Part shown: positions 19,872 through 27,556 of the stretch, one piece after another | Layout: every line of letters begins with the position of its first letter | Numbering within the stretch: position 1 is the first letter of the stretch | From: Streptosporangium saharense | GTDB taxonomy: Bacteria; Actinomycetota; Actinomycetes; Streptosporangiales; Streptosporangiaceae | NCBI RefSeq assembly: GCF_014203715.1 | Contig: NZ_JACHJP010000001.1 | Location: forward strand, 1,652,432-1,716,431 | Reading direction: 5' to 3' | DNA: 64,000 nucleotides | Position numbers and translations under genes: made by a program | The notes under the pieces: model-generated | What the model was told of the DNA's origin: nothing | Databases searched by the model: none | The model's input: only the letters and a program-made list of their open reading frames with translations

Positions 19872-19896
19872 CATTTGTCAGTTCCGCCGACTGACA
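19868..19896. promoter_or_regulatory. Triple CTGACA/TGTCAG half-sites before the ABC operon
   Basis: CTGACA (19868-19873), TT, TGTCAG (19876-19881), nine bases, then CTGACA (19891-19896) give two overlapping perfect dyads. They overlap the tricorn stop codon and lie 67 bases before the ABC ATPase start. Confidence 0.6.
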
Positions 19897-19962
19897 TATC
19901 TCCGTTTGTGTGGTGATATCCACGACTACCTGGCGAAAGACAGAAATATCAGGATTATCGCC

Positions 19963-21021
19963 ATGAGAACACCACAGCTCGCGGACACGGCGGAGACCGG
20001 AGCCGTCGGCCTCGAAAACGTCATCGAGGTCGGCGGGCTCCGGCAGAAGTACGGCGACTTCGAGGCCGTACGAGGCGTCTCCTTCACGGTCGCCAGGGGT
20101 GAGGTCTTCGCCCTGCTCGGCACGAACGGGGCGGGCAAGACGACAACGATGGAGGTCCTGGAGGGCTTCACGCCCGCCACCCAGGGAACCGTCAGGGTCC
20201 TCGGCCTCGACCCGGTCAGGCAGCGCCGTGGCCTGCGGCCCCGCATCGGGATCATGCTGCAGGAGGGTGGCTTCTTCGGGGATCTCACGGTCGCCGAGAC
20301 CGTCGAGCTGTGGAAGGGGCTGAGCGAGGACGCCGGACGCCCCGTCACCCTGTCGGGCACCGAGGTGCCGGGACGCCTGTCCCTCACGGGCTGGACGAAG
20401 GGGATCAACGGGGCGACCATGGGCGCGCTCGAACTGGTCGGCCTGGAGAACAAGGCCAGGACCAGGGTCAAGCAGCTGTCCGGCGGCCAGAAGCGCAGGC
20501 TCGACCTCGCGCTGGCCGTACTGTCCGCCCCCGAGCTGCTCTTCCTCGACGAGCCGACGACGGGCATGGACCCCGAGGCGCGCCGTACGACCTGGCGGGT
20601 GATCGAGGACCTGCGCGAGCGGGGCACGACCGTGCTGCTCACCACGCACTACCTGGAGGAGGCCGAGCGCCTCGCCAGCCGCCTGGCGATCATGCACGAG
20701 GGGCGGATCCACACCTACGGCACCGTTGACGAGGTCGTCTCGGGCTCCGGCGACATCGTCTCCTTCCGGCTCGGCGGGGCGTCGCGCTCCTACGACGAGC
20801 TGCCCTTCCTGGACGGCGCCGCCCCAACGCTCACCTACACCGGCGAGGGCACCGAGGTCGTCTACACGCTGACCGACGGGCAGGCCCACGTCCGCGCGCA
20901 CGCCGCCCTCTCACCGCTGCTGGCCTGGGCCGACGGCCGGGGCGAGGTCCTTGAGCGGCTGACCGTGCGCAGGGGGACCCTGGAGGACGCCTTCATGCGG
21001 GTGGTCGGGGAGACGGCATGA
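19963..21021 (+). CDS. ABC-2 exporter ATP-binding protein (module A)
   Basis: The 352-residue ATPase of the DrrA/CcmA-like class powers a paired permease. Walker A GTNGAGKTT, Q-loop MLQEGGF, signature LSGGQKRRLDLALA, Walker B ELLFLDEPTTGMDPE and the switch histidine in LLTTHYLEEAE are all intact. A 100-residue C-terminal extension after the NBD resembles DrrA-type regulatory domains. An insertion of about 25 residues follows the Q-loop (EDAGRPVTLSGTEVPGRLSL). ATG 19963 has AGGA eight bases upstream; earlier ATG 19906 would give poorly biased codons. The stop overlaps an ATGA at 21018, although the permease start is probably further on. Confidence 0.92.
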   Translation: MRTPQLADTAETGAVGLENVIEVGGLRQKYGDFEAVRGVSFTVARGEVFALLGTNGAGKTTTMEVLEGFTPATQGTVRVLGLDPVRQRRGLRPRIGIMLQEGGFFGDLTVAETVELWKGLSEDAGRPVTLSGTEVPGRLSLTGWTKGINGATMGALELVGLENKARTRVKQLSGGQKRRLDLALAVLSAPELLFLDEPTTGMDPEARRTTWRVIEDLRERGTTVLLTTHYLEEAERLASRLAIMHEGRIHTYGTVDEVVSGSGDIVSFRLGGASRSYDELPFLDGAAPTLTYTGEGTEVVYTLTDGQAHVRAHAALSPLLAWADGRGEVLERLTVRRGTLEDAFMRVVGETA

Positions 21022-21053
21022 GACCGCAGACGATCAACGGAGGACGACAGACC

Positions 21054-21851
21054 ATGAGGACCGACGTCCTGCATGCCGTACGGCTGGCGAAGCTCGACCT
21101 GACCCTGGTCTTCAGGAACACCACGGCGCTGTTCACGGTGCTGCTGCTGCCCCTGATGATGGCCTGGCTGTTCACCCAGACGCAGGGGACGGCGACCATC
21201 GAGGGGGCGCCCGCCGCGCTCTACGTGCTGACCGGGGTGCCCGGCCTGATCGTGGGATTCGCGGTCTTCATCAACCTGGTGAACTCCTTCACGGCCCGTC
21301 GTGAGGAACTGGTGCTCAAGCGGCTGCGCGGGGGCCAGCCGTCCGCGGCGGCGGTCATGGCGGGCAGCGCCCTCGGCGCGCTGGCACTCTTCCTCGGCCA
21401 GGTGGTTCTGCTGGCGATCTGGATCCGGCGCGCCGAGGGGGCGACCCCGGTCAACATCCCGCTGATGCTCCTGGCCGCGGTCCTGGGGGTCGCGGTGTTC
21501 GGGCTGCTCGCCGCCGCCTTCTCCGGTCTGACGCCGAACGCGGAGATGGCCCAGATCACGGTGCTTCCGGTGATCCTGGTCATGATGGTCGGCTCCCCGG
21601 TGGCCTTCCCGACGAACGCGCTGCCCGGGGCGCTGGGGACGATCTCCGGCCTGCTCCCGGTGACCCCGATCGTGAAGATCATGCGCAGCGCGTTCCTCGG
21701 CGCCGACCACTACACCGGCACCGGCAGGGCGCTGAGCGCGCTGGAGCAGTGGACGGGGGCGCTGCCCTCGCTCGGGATCCTGGCCGGCTGGGTCGTGGTG
21801 ACGGCCCTGCTCGCCAGGTGGCTGTTCCGGTGGGAACCCCGGCACGGATAA
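21054..21851 (+). CDS. ABC-2 type exporter permease (module A)
   Basis: This permease of 265 residues has six predicted membrane helices in the ABC-2/DrrB pattern: a cytoplasmic N-terminus, helix at about 20-38, the conserved ARREELVLKRLRGG loop, then four helices and a final LAGWVVVTALLARWLFRW. It exports an unidentified compound with the adjacent ATPase. The alternative ATG at 21018 overlaps the ATPase stop. However, its 12 extra codons have A/T-rich third positions and contain the GGAGG site, so 21054 is favoured. Confidence 0.88.
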   Translation: MRTDVLHAVRLAKLDLTLVFRNTTALFTVLLLPLMMAWLFTQTQGTATIEGAPAALYVLTGVPGLIVGFAVFINLVNSFTARREELVLKRLRGGQPSAAAVMAGSALGALALFLGQVVLLAIWIRRAEGATPVNIPLMLLAAVLGVAVFGLLAAAFSGLTPNAEMAQITVLPVILVMMVGSPVAFPTNALPGALGTISGLLPVTPIVKIMRSAFLGADHYTGTGRALSALEQWTGALPSLGILAGWVVVTALLARWLFRWEPRHG

Positions 21852-21902
21852 CGTCTACGCGAGATGCAGACAAAAAGTGACACAGGGGAGGCGGGGGGCG
21901 AC

Positions 21903-23084
21903 ATGGTCCCCGCCTCCCCGGCGTTCTTCGGCAGGCTGCGGGGCCGTACCAGACGCACGAGTGTGGAGCGGCTGCGCAGATCGACCGCGGGCACGCTGCT
22001 GGTCGGCGTGTTCTTCGCCTGGCTCGGCGTCTTCACGAGGCTCACCGTCGAGAACGTGCGCGTCCCGGTCGTCGTGACGGTCCTCGACGTGGCGGGGACT
22101 GTCGTCTTCACCGTCCTGTATGTGAGGATCCTCAGGGCCTCGATCGCCGGGACCAGGGCGGATCGCGAGATCGTCGCCTCCGGCGCGCTCGCGCTGGTCA
22201 TGCTGGCGCTGCTGGACGGCGAGCTGTGGTCCCTCGGGCTCCTGGCCATCGCCTGGTCCTCGGGGGCGGTCCTGCTGCTGGACCGGAGGGGCGCCATCGC
22301 CGCGTCCGTCGGCGCGGCGGCCGTCGCGGTGGCCCTCGTGCCCAGCGGGAACTTCAAACCCAACGGCGACCCGCTCCTCGCGGTCGTCGCCTTCCTCGCG
22401 ATGGCCGTGTTCATGCCGTGGACCAACCGCTTCCAGCTCTGGTTCTGGAAGGTGGTCAGGTCGGCCGAGGAGGGCAAGGAGGCCATGGCCAGGCTGGCCG
22501 TCACCGAGGAGCGGCTGCGCTTCTCCCGCGACCTGCACGACCTCGTCGGGCACAGCCTGTCCGCGATCGCCCTCAAGAGCGAGGTCGCCGTCAAACTGTC
22601 CGGCGCCGACGTGGAGCGGGCCGCTGCGGAGATGGACGAGGTGCGCGCCCTGGCGCGGGAGGCGCTCAAGGAGATCCGTACGGCGGTGCGCGGCTACCGC
22701 ACGGTCGATCTCGACGCCGAACTGCGCAGCATGACGGCCGTGCTTGAGGCGGGCGGCATCGCCTGCTCCCTCGAACTCCCCAGGGAGGAGGTCCCCGAGG
22801 AACTGGCCACGCTGCTGTCCTGGGTGATCCGCGAGGGCACGACCAACGTGCTCAGGCACAGCTCGGCGACCCGCTGCCGGATCGCGATCGTTCTACGGGA
22901 GGGTACGGCGGTGCTGGAGATGACCAACGACGGCGCCACGCGGCCGGGCGGACGCGGCGGCACCGGGCTGACGGGCATGTCCGAGCGGGTCACGGCCATG
23001 GGAGGGGTCCTCACCGCGGGAGCGGGCGAGGGCGCGGGGGAGTTCAGGTTGCGGGCCACGATCCCGCTGGAGGGGACACGATGA
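21903..23084 (+). CDS. Sensor histidine kinase, NarL/DesK type (module A)
   Basis: The 393-residue kinase has about five N-terminal membrane helices (roughly residues 25-185), no large extracellular domain, and a HisKA_3 dimerisation region with phospho-acceptor H212 in SRDLHDLVGHSLSAI. A compact HATPase_c domain follows (N-box REGTTNVLRHS, G-box GTGLTGMSERV). This architecture senses membrane or envelope state and pairs with LuxR-type regulators. An ATG 13 codons earlier (21864) is possible but has no ribosome-binding site and atypical codons. It overlaps the response regulator start by four bases (ATGA), so the two are coupled. Confidence 0.93.
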   Translation: MVPASPAFFGRLRGRTRRTSVERLRRSTAGTLLVGVFFAWLGVFTRLTVENVRVPVVVTVLDVAGTVVFTVLYVRILRASIAGTRADREIVASGALALVMLALLDGELWSLGLLAIAWSSGAVLLLDRRGAIAASVGAAAVAVALVPSGNFKPNGDPLLAVVAFLAMAVFMPWTNRFQLWFWKVVRSAEEGKEAMARLAVTEERLRFSRDLHDLVGHSLSAIALKSEVAVKLSGADVERAAAEMDEVRALAREALKEIRTAVRGYRTVDLDAELRSMTAVLEAGGIACSLELPREEVPEELATLLSWVIREGTTNVLRHSSATRCRIAIVLREGTAVLEMTNDGATRPGGRGGTGLTGMSERVTAMGGVLTAGAGEGAGEFRLRATIPLEGTR

Positions 23085-23674
23085 TCCGGGTTCTGCTGGC
23101 CGACGACGAGCACCTGATCCGCAGGGCGATCGCCACCCTGCTCGGTCTTGAGCCGGACATCGAGGTGGTCGCCGAGGTGTCCAGGGGAGACCTGGTGGGG
23201 CGGGCCGTACAGGAGAACGCTCCTGACGTGGTGGTGCTGGACATCGAGATGCCGGGGATGGACGGGCTGAGCGTGGCGGAGACGCTGCCGGGCCAGGCCG
23301 TACTGATCCTGACCAGTTTCGGGCGGCCCGGCCACCTGCGGAGGGCGCTGGCGGCGGGGGTGCGCGGGTTCGTCCCCAAGGACGCCTCGGCTGAGGAGCT
23401 GGCCGCGGCGATCCGCAAGGTCCACGCGGGCGGGCGCTACCTCGACCCCGAGATGGCGGCCTCGGCGATGATGGCGGGGGAGAGCCCGCTCACCGAGCGC
23501 GAGCGCGACGCCCTGTCCCTGGCCTCTCAGGGGGCGACGGTCGTGCAGATCGCGGCCTCGCTGCACCTCACCGAGGGGACCGTGCGCAACTACCTGTCCA
23601 ACGCCATCACCAAGCTCGGCGCGACCAACCGGATCACCGCGATCCGTGTGGCCCAGGAAAAAGGTTGGTTGTGA
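23081..23674 (+). CDS. LuxR/NarL-family response regulator (module A)
   Basis: The 197-residue regulator has a receiver domain with acidic pair D8/D9 (VLLADDEH), phospho-acceptor D54 in VVVLDIEMPGMDG, and K104-type lysine in FVPKDAS. A C-terminal LuxR helix-turn-helix follows, LTERERDALSLASQGATVVQ. Start codon ATG 23081 overlaps the kinase stop. The CTGACA/TGTCAG dyads upstream of the ABC genes are plausible binding sites; this is inference. Confidence 0.94.
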   Translation: MIRVLLADDEHLIRRAIATLLGLEPDIEVVAEVSRGDLVGRAVQENAPDVVVLDIEMPGMDGLSVAETLPGQAVLILTSFGRPGHLRRALAAGVRGFVPKDASAEELAAAIRKVHAGGRYLDPEMAASAMMAGESPLTERERDALSLASQGATVVQIAASLHLTEGTVRNYLSNAITKLGATNRITAIRVAQEKGWL

Positions 23675-23721
23675 ACAGCATCTTTCTCCCAGAAGGGGGC
23701 AAGGGCTCCTCATGACGGCAG

Positions 23722-23750
23722 AAAGCCCGGCCCATGCGGCGGGGCTTTCA
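23722..23750 (+). terminator. Hairpin after module A response regulator
   Basis: GAAAGCCC (23722-23729) pairs with GGGCTTTC (23743-23750), with partly paired GC in the loop. It lies 47 bases after the regulator stop and before the STAS gene. Confidence 0.6.
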
Positions 23751-23814
23751 CACGGCCCGATGTCATGTGGCCGACCGACCGCGGTGGCGCCGGGGTCCGG
23801 CCAAAGGAGGGGGT

Positions 23815-24132
23815 ATGCGCGCCATTGGAAAGCCCGGAGCGCAGGTGGTTGTGGTGGGCAACCGCCTCGACGTGGGCACCGTCGCCGGACTGCGTCCGCG
23901 GTTGCACGACGCGGTCGACGAGGGAAAGGGAGATCTGATCGTGGATCTCTCCGAGCTTGAGATGATCGACGCCACCGGTCTCGGCGTGCTGGTCGGCACG
24001 CACCGCAGGGCGATGGGCGCCGGGCGCCGCCTGGTGCTCAGGGGGGTTCCTCCCCGCGTCATGCGGGTGCTGGCGGTGACCCGGCTCAACCGGGTGCTGA
24101 TCGTCGAGGTGCCCATGGCCGCGGTGGCCTGA
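23815..24132 (+). CDS. STAS domain protein (anti-sigma factor antagonist-like)
   Basis: The 105-residue single STAS domain resembles SpoIIAA/RsbV/BldG-type antagonists that free a sigma factor by binding an anti-sigma kinase. The phosphorylation motif normally DSSG reads DATG here, with T54 as candidate acceptor and D52 beside it. The ATG at 23815 has the near-perfect site AAAGGAGG. No partner kinase or sigma factor is in the window, so the partner must be encoded elsewhere. A terminator precedes it, suggesting its own promoter. Confidence 0.9.
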   Translation: MRAIGKPGAQVVVVGNRLDVGTVAGLRPRLHDAVDEGKGDLIVDLSELEMIDATGLGVLVGTHRRAMGAGRRLVLRGVPPRVMRVLAVTRLNRVLIVEVPMAAVA

Positions 24133-24165
24133 CCCCCACGCCCCGGGGCGGCCGGGGCGAGGGGG
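24133..24165. terminator. Nested hairpin terminator between STAS and TetR genes
   Basis: CCCCC (24133-24137) pairs with GGGGG (24161-24165), and inside them GCCCCGG (24140-24146) pairs with CCGGGGC (24152-24158). It starts at the base after the STAS stop and can serve both convergent genes. Confidence 0.7.
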
Positions 24166-24172
24166 ACGGCGG

Positions 24173-24200
24173 GGTCACAGAAGGGTCACAAAAGGTTCAC
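24173..24200. repeat. Three short direct repeats GGTCAC
   Basis: GGTCAC at 24173 and 24184 and GGTTCAC at 24194 recur with a period near 11 bases, overlapping the end of the TetR gene. Confidence 0.6.
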
Positions 24201-24802
24201 AGGGCGAACGACCGGCTGAAGATGTGCACGGCCGTACTGACCAGGTCGGCGACCGGGGGCGGGTCGTCGGCCAGCACCCATTCGACGAGCAGCTCCTGGA
24301 CGGCGCCGATCATGCCGAGCGCGAGCAGACGACGGTTGGGCTCGATCGTCTCCGGCAGGTCGAAGGCCCCGGCCTCGATGACCTTCGCGAAGGCCCGTAC
24401 GGCCTGCTGCCGTGACGTGGCGAGACAGTCGCCCGCCCTGCGCACCTCCAGGTGCATGATGCGGGCGCGTCTCCTGTCCTCGGTGACGAAGGTGATATAT
24501 CCCGATATACCCGCTTTTATTTTGCTGAGCGGGGTGTCGGGAGCCTCCTCGACGGCCTTCGCCACCGCCGAGACGGCCTCCTGGACGCACCTTTCGTGCA
24601 GCGCCTGCATGAGTTCGGTGCGTCCCGAGAAACACTCGTAGAACGCGCGGTTGGAGATGCGCGCGGTCGCGCACAGCCTCTCGATCGTCGTCTCTGGGAA
24701 TCCGGGGTCGGAATAAAGGGTGTACGCCGCGCAGATCAAACGTTCCCGTCGTTCGGCGAGACGCTCCTCCGCTGACATTCCCCGGTATGGCCGGCCGTTC
24801 AT
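24197..24802 (-). CDS. TetR family transcriptional regulator
   Basis: The 201-residue regulator has an N-terminal helix-turn-helix (TTIERLCATARISNRAFYECF, seen as ARISNRAFYECF) about 40 residues in. A helical ligand domain follows, ending VADLVSTAVHIFSRSF. ATG 24802 is preferred; a TTG at 24835 would extend it through the putative operator, and MSAEERLAER (24775) is another option. Autoregulation is suggested by the inverted repeat overlapping its ribosome-binding region. It lies between the two exporter modules and may control either one. Confidence 0.88.
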   Translation of the reverse strand: MNGRPYRGMSAEERLAERRERLICAAYTLYSDPGFPETTIERLCATARISNRAFYECFSGRTELMQALHERCVQEAVSAVAKAVEEAPDTPLSKIKAGISGYITFVTEDRRRARIMHLEVRRAGDCLATSRQQAVRAFAKVIEAGAFDLPETIEPNRRLLALGMIGAVQELLVEWVLADDPPPVADLVSTAVHIFSRSFAL

Positions 24803-24808
24803 GTCAAG

Positions 24809-24825
24809 CACACCACCTTGGTGTG
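24809..24825. promoter_or_regulatory. Candidate TetR operator
   Basis: CACACCA (24809-24815) and TGGTGTG (24819-24825) are perfectly complementary about a CCT centre, just upstream of the TetR start codon. Confidence 0.55.
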
Positions 24826-24931
24826 GGGTTGACAAATGCTCGTTTTATCACTTCCACCTCATGATCCTGGCCCCCGGAATCCCCCATTATGGGTGCAAGA
24901 TCCTTTTTGCGGAAGAGTAAGCGTCGCCCTG

Positions 24932-24950
24932 CTTGCACACTTCATGCAAG
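24932..24950. promoter_or_regulatory. CTTGCA-N7-TGCAAG inverted repeat
   Basis: The arms at 24932-24937 and 24945-24950 are perfect, and another TGCAAG lies at 24894-24899. The element sits downstream of module B response regulator and upstream of the TetR gene, so it is either a weak terminator or a regulator site. Confidence 0.4.
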
Positions 24951-24989
24951 AAGGTCACGAGCCTGACTGACCAGTCAAGTCAGCGGGGT

Positions 24990-25613
24990 TCAGCGGACCA
25001 GCAACCCCCGGTCCAGAGCCGTGGTGACGGCCGCCGTACGGTCCGAGACGCCCAGCTTGCCGAAGACGCGAAGCAGGTGGGTCTTCACCGTGGTCTCGCT
25101 GATGAACAGCGCCCTGCCGATCTCGGCGTTGGTCAGTCCGTCGGCCACCAGCGTGAGCACCTCGGCCTCGCGCGGCGACAGGGTCTCGGCGGCCGGCGTC
25201 CGCATCCTGGTGACCAGCCGGGTCGTCACGGACGGCGACAGCACGGTCTCCCCACGCGCGGCCGAGGCGATCGCGGACAGCAGGTCGGCCCGCGAGGTGT
25301 CCTTCAGCAGGTAACCGGCCGCCCCCGCCTCGACCGCGCGCAGGATGTCCTGGTCCGTCTCGTAGGTCGTCAGCACGACCACCCTGGTCCTCGGCAGGGC
25401 GGCCAGGATGCGCGAGGTGGCGCTCACCCCGTCGCCGTCGGGCATCCGCAGGTCCATCAGGACCACGTCGGGCCGCAGTCGTACGGCCCGCGCGACCGCC
25501 TCGTCCCCCGAGGCCGCCTCCCCGACCACGGAGATCTCCGGGGCCGCCTCCAGCATGCCCCGCAGACCCTCACGGACCACGGGGTGGTCATCGACGATCA
25601 TCAGTCGCAGCAC
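24990..25613 (-). CDS. LuxR/NarL-family response regulator (module B)
   Basis: The 207-residue regulator has receiver acidic pair D8/D9 (MIVDDHP), acceptor D54 in VVLMDLRMPDGDG, the YLLKDTS lysine, and a C-terminal LuxR DNA-binding domain (LSPREAEVLTLVADG, then NAEIGRALFISETTVKTHL, the typical recognition helix). GTG 25613 starts three bases after the kinase stop. It is paralogous in design to the module A regulator but clearly different in sequence. Confidence 0.94.
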   Translation of the reverse strand: MLRLMIVDDHPVVREGLRGMLEAAPEISVVGEAASGDEAVARAVRLRPDVVLMDLRMPDGDGVSATSRILAALPRTRVVVLTTYETDQDILRAVEAGAAGYLLKDTSRADLLSAIASAARGETVLSPSVTTRLVTRMRTPAAETLSPREAEVLTLVADGLTNAEIGRALFISETTVKTHLLRVFGKLGVSDRTAAVTTALDRGLLVR

Positions 25614-25616
25614 TCG

Positions 25617-26759
25617 TCAACTCCTCGTCTGGCCGCCGCCGGGGGAAACGGGGACGGTGATCTCCAGGACGGTGCCCCCGCCGTCGGCGGCCGTCAGCGT
25701 CAGCGACCCTCCCACCTGCTCGGCCCGCACACGCATGCCGCGCAGGCCGTACCCCTCACCGAAGGACCCGAGGCCCACGCCGTTGTCGCGGACCGTCAGC
25801 CGGGTCGCCGAGGGGAGGTGGACGAGCGTCACGGTGACGGCGGAGGCGTGGGCGTGCCTGCGGACGTTCGCCAGCGCCTCCTGCGCCGCGCGCAGCAGGA
25901 CGACCTCGGCCCCGGTCCACATCGGCCGCGCCTGTCCGGTCACCTCGAACGAGGCGGCGACGGCCAGTTCCTCACCGAACCTGGAGACCATCCGCCCCAG
26001 CGCCTCCTCAAGCGTCGAACCGTCCAGCGGTGCCGGACCGAGCGCGGCGACCAGCGCGCGGGCCTCCGCCAGGTTCTCCCTCGCCGTCCGTACGGCGAGC
26101 CCGATCCGCCGCTCGTCCGGCTGCTGCAGCAGCATGACGATGCTGGTGAAGCCCTGGGCCAGGGTGTCGTGGATCTCCCCGGCCAGCCGCTCCCGCTCGG
26201 CCGCCGCCCCCCGTTCCGCCGAGAGCCTGGCCACCTCGGCGCGGCTTTCGACAAGCTCCCCGATGAGGGCCGCCCGCTCCGCGCTGAGCGCGGTGACCCG
26301 CTCCGACCACATGCCGAAGGCCATGGAGAACAGGATCGCGGTGGCGGTGACCGTCAGGAACTCGTACCTCCCGGGGCCGTTGAGGAGCAGATGACGCGGG
26401 ATGTGGGCCACGCTCAGCAGGACCACCGGGATCATGGCCGTCCTGGCCGAATAGACCACGAAGCACTGCGGGCACAGCCCGAACAGGGCGAACGTCGAGA
26501 TCGAGGCCGTGGAGGCGGCGCAGCCGTACAGGACGACCAACGCCACGACGTAGACCGTCCCGCGCCGCGGGTCGTCGGCCATGATCGCCGGACGGCCGAG
26601 CAGGAGGTAGAGCGGCAGGACGGCGAGCAGACAGACCGCGGCGACCGCCTTCTCCGCTCCGGACATGCCACCGGTGACGACGAACACGACAGGCAGCAGG
26701 ACCGTCGAGACCAGCAGGATCTCCCAGACGAGCGGTGACGACTCCCACGAGGGAGTCAT
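25617..26759 (-). CDS. Sensor histidine kinase, NarL/DesK type (module B)
   Basis: The 380-residue kinase has five or six membrane helices in the first 155 residues and then a coiled linker. HisKA_3 has acceptor H197 in LAGEIHDTLAQGFTSI, and HATPase_c follows (RAAQEALANVRRHA, then GYGLRGMRVRAEQVGG). A CPQC pair at about 96-99, in the fourth helix region, could sense thiol redox or metal; this is speculative. The ATG at 26759 overlaps the permease stop (ATGA), which decides the start. Confidence 0.93.
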   Translation of the reverse strand: MTPSWESSPLVWEILLVSTVLLPVVFVVTGGMSGAEKAVAAVCLLAVLPLYLLLGRPAIMADDPRRGTVYVVALVVLYGCAASTASISTFALFGLCPQCFVVYSARTAMIPVVLLSVAHIPRHLLLNGPGRYEFLTVTATAILFSMAFGMWSERVTALSAERAALIGELVESRAEVARLSAERGAAAERERLAGEIHDTLAQGFTSIVMLLQQPDERRIGLAVRTARENLAEARALVAALGPAPLDGSTLEEALGRMVSRFGEELAVAASFEVTGQARPMWTGAEVVLLRAAQEALANVRRHAHASAVTVTLVHLPSATRLTVRDNGVGLGSFGEGYGLRGMRVRAEQVGGSLTLTAADGGGTVLEITVPVSPGGGQTRS

Positions 26760-27556
26760 CCGTCGCGACGGCTCTTCCACCGGAACGTCAGCAGGCACAG
26801 CACCAGCCCTCCGATGACCCAGGCTCCCAGGACCAGGGCGACCCGGTCCAGTTCGTAGGACCCGGCGACCTCAAGCGCGGCCCCGGCGTCACCGATGAAG
26901 ACCGAGCGGAACCCCTGGCACATCCACTTCAGCGGGAACACCGAGGCGACGTTCACCAGCCACGCCGGTAGCTGGCTGACCGGGATGAACACCCCGGAGA
27001 CGAACTGCAGCACCACGAACGGCATCGCGATCACCGCGCTCGCGCTCCTGCCCGAGCGGGGCAGGCTGCTGGCCGCGACCCCGAGCAGCGCCGAGGCAAG
27101 CACGCCGAGCACGAAGACCCAGCAGAACGTCACCCAGGCGGACACCCGGGTGGGCAGGTCGAGCCCGAACGCCAGCATCCCGATGACCAGCAGCAACGCC
27201 ACCTGGCACAGGGACAGGAACAGCGTGTGCAACGCCTTGCCGACAAAATAGGACGAACGCGGCAGCGGAGTGCCCGCCAGCCGTTTGAGCGTGCCGTCGT
27301 CACGGTCGATCGCGATGCCGATGCCGAGGTTCTGGAAGCCCGTCATCGCCGCCGAGCCGATCAGCCCGGCCACGTACAGCTGGGCGACGCTGACGCCGGT
27401 CCCCGCGACGGAGCCGCTGAAGATCGCCCCGAAGATCGCCAGCAGGACGATCGGGAGAGAGAAGGTGAAGATGACCGCGTCCCGCTCGCGGAGGAACATC
27501 CTGGTCTCGAAGACCGCCCGCGACAGCCCCAGCCGTGCCACGGACGACCGGCTCAT
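26756..27556 (-). CDS. ABC-2 type exporter permease (module B)
   Basis: The 266-residue membrane protein has six helices in the ABC-2 pattern. An amphipathic N-terminus (ETRMFLRERDAVIFTF) comes first, then IDRDDGTLKRLAGTPLPRSSY, the conserved cytoplasmic loop. Last comes the FVSGVFIPVSQLPAWL signature before the final helices. It overlaps the ATPase gene by four bases and the kinase gene by four, so the whole of module B is translationally coupled. Confidence 0.92.
   Translation of the reverse strand: MSRSSVARLGLSRAVFETRMFLRERDAVIFTFSLPIVLLAIFGAIFSGSVAGTGVSVAQLYVAGLIGSAAMTGFQNLGIGIAIDRDDGTLKRLAGTPLPRSSYFVGKALHTLFLSLCQVALLLVIGMLAFGLDLPTRVSAWVTFCWVFVLGVLASALLGVAASSLPRSGRSASAVIAMPFVVLQFVSGVFIPVSQLPAWLVNVASVFPLKWMCQGFRSVFIGDAGAALEVAGSYELDRVALVLGAWVIGGLVLCLLTFRWKSRRDG

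Noticed and set aside
19906-19962. Upstream ATG extension of the module A ATPase
   Set aside because: Codons are A/T-ending and unlike the gene body; the family start fits ATG 19963 better.
24933-26738. 601-codon plus-strand open frame opposite module B regulator and kinase
   Set aside because: Composition is dominated by Arg, Gln, His, Gly and Asp with no domain; the minus strand encodes a complete two-component pair.
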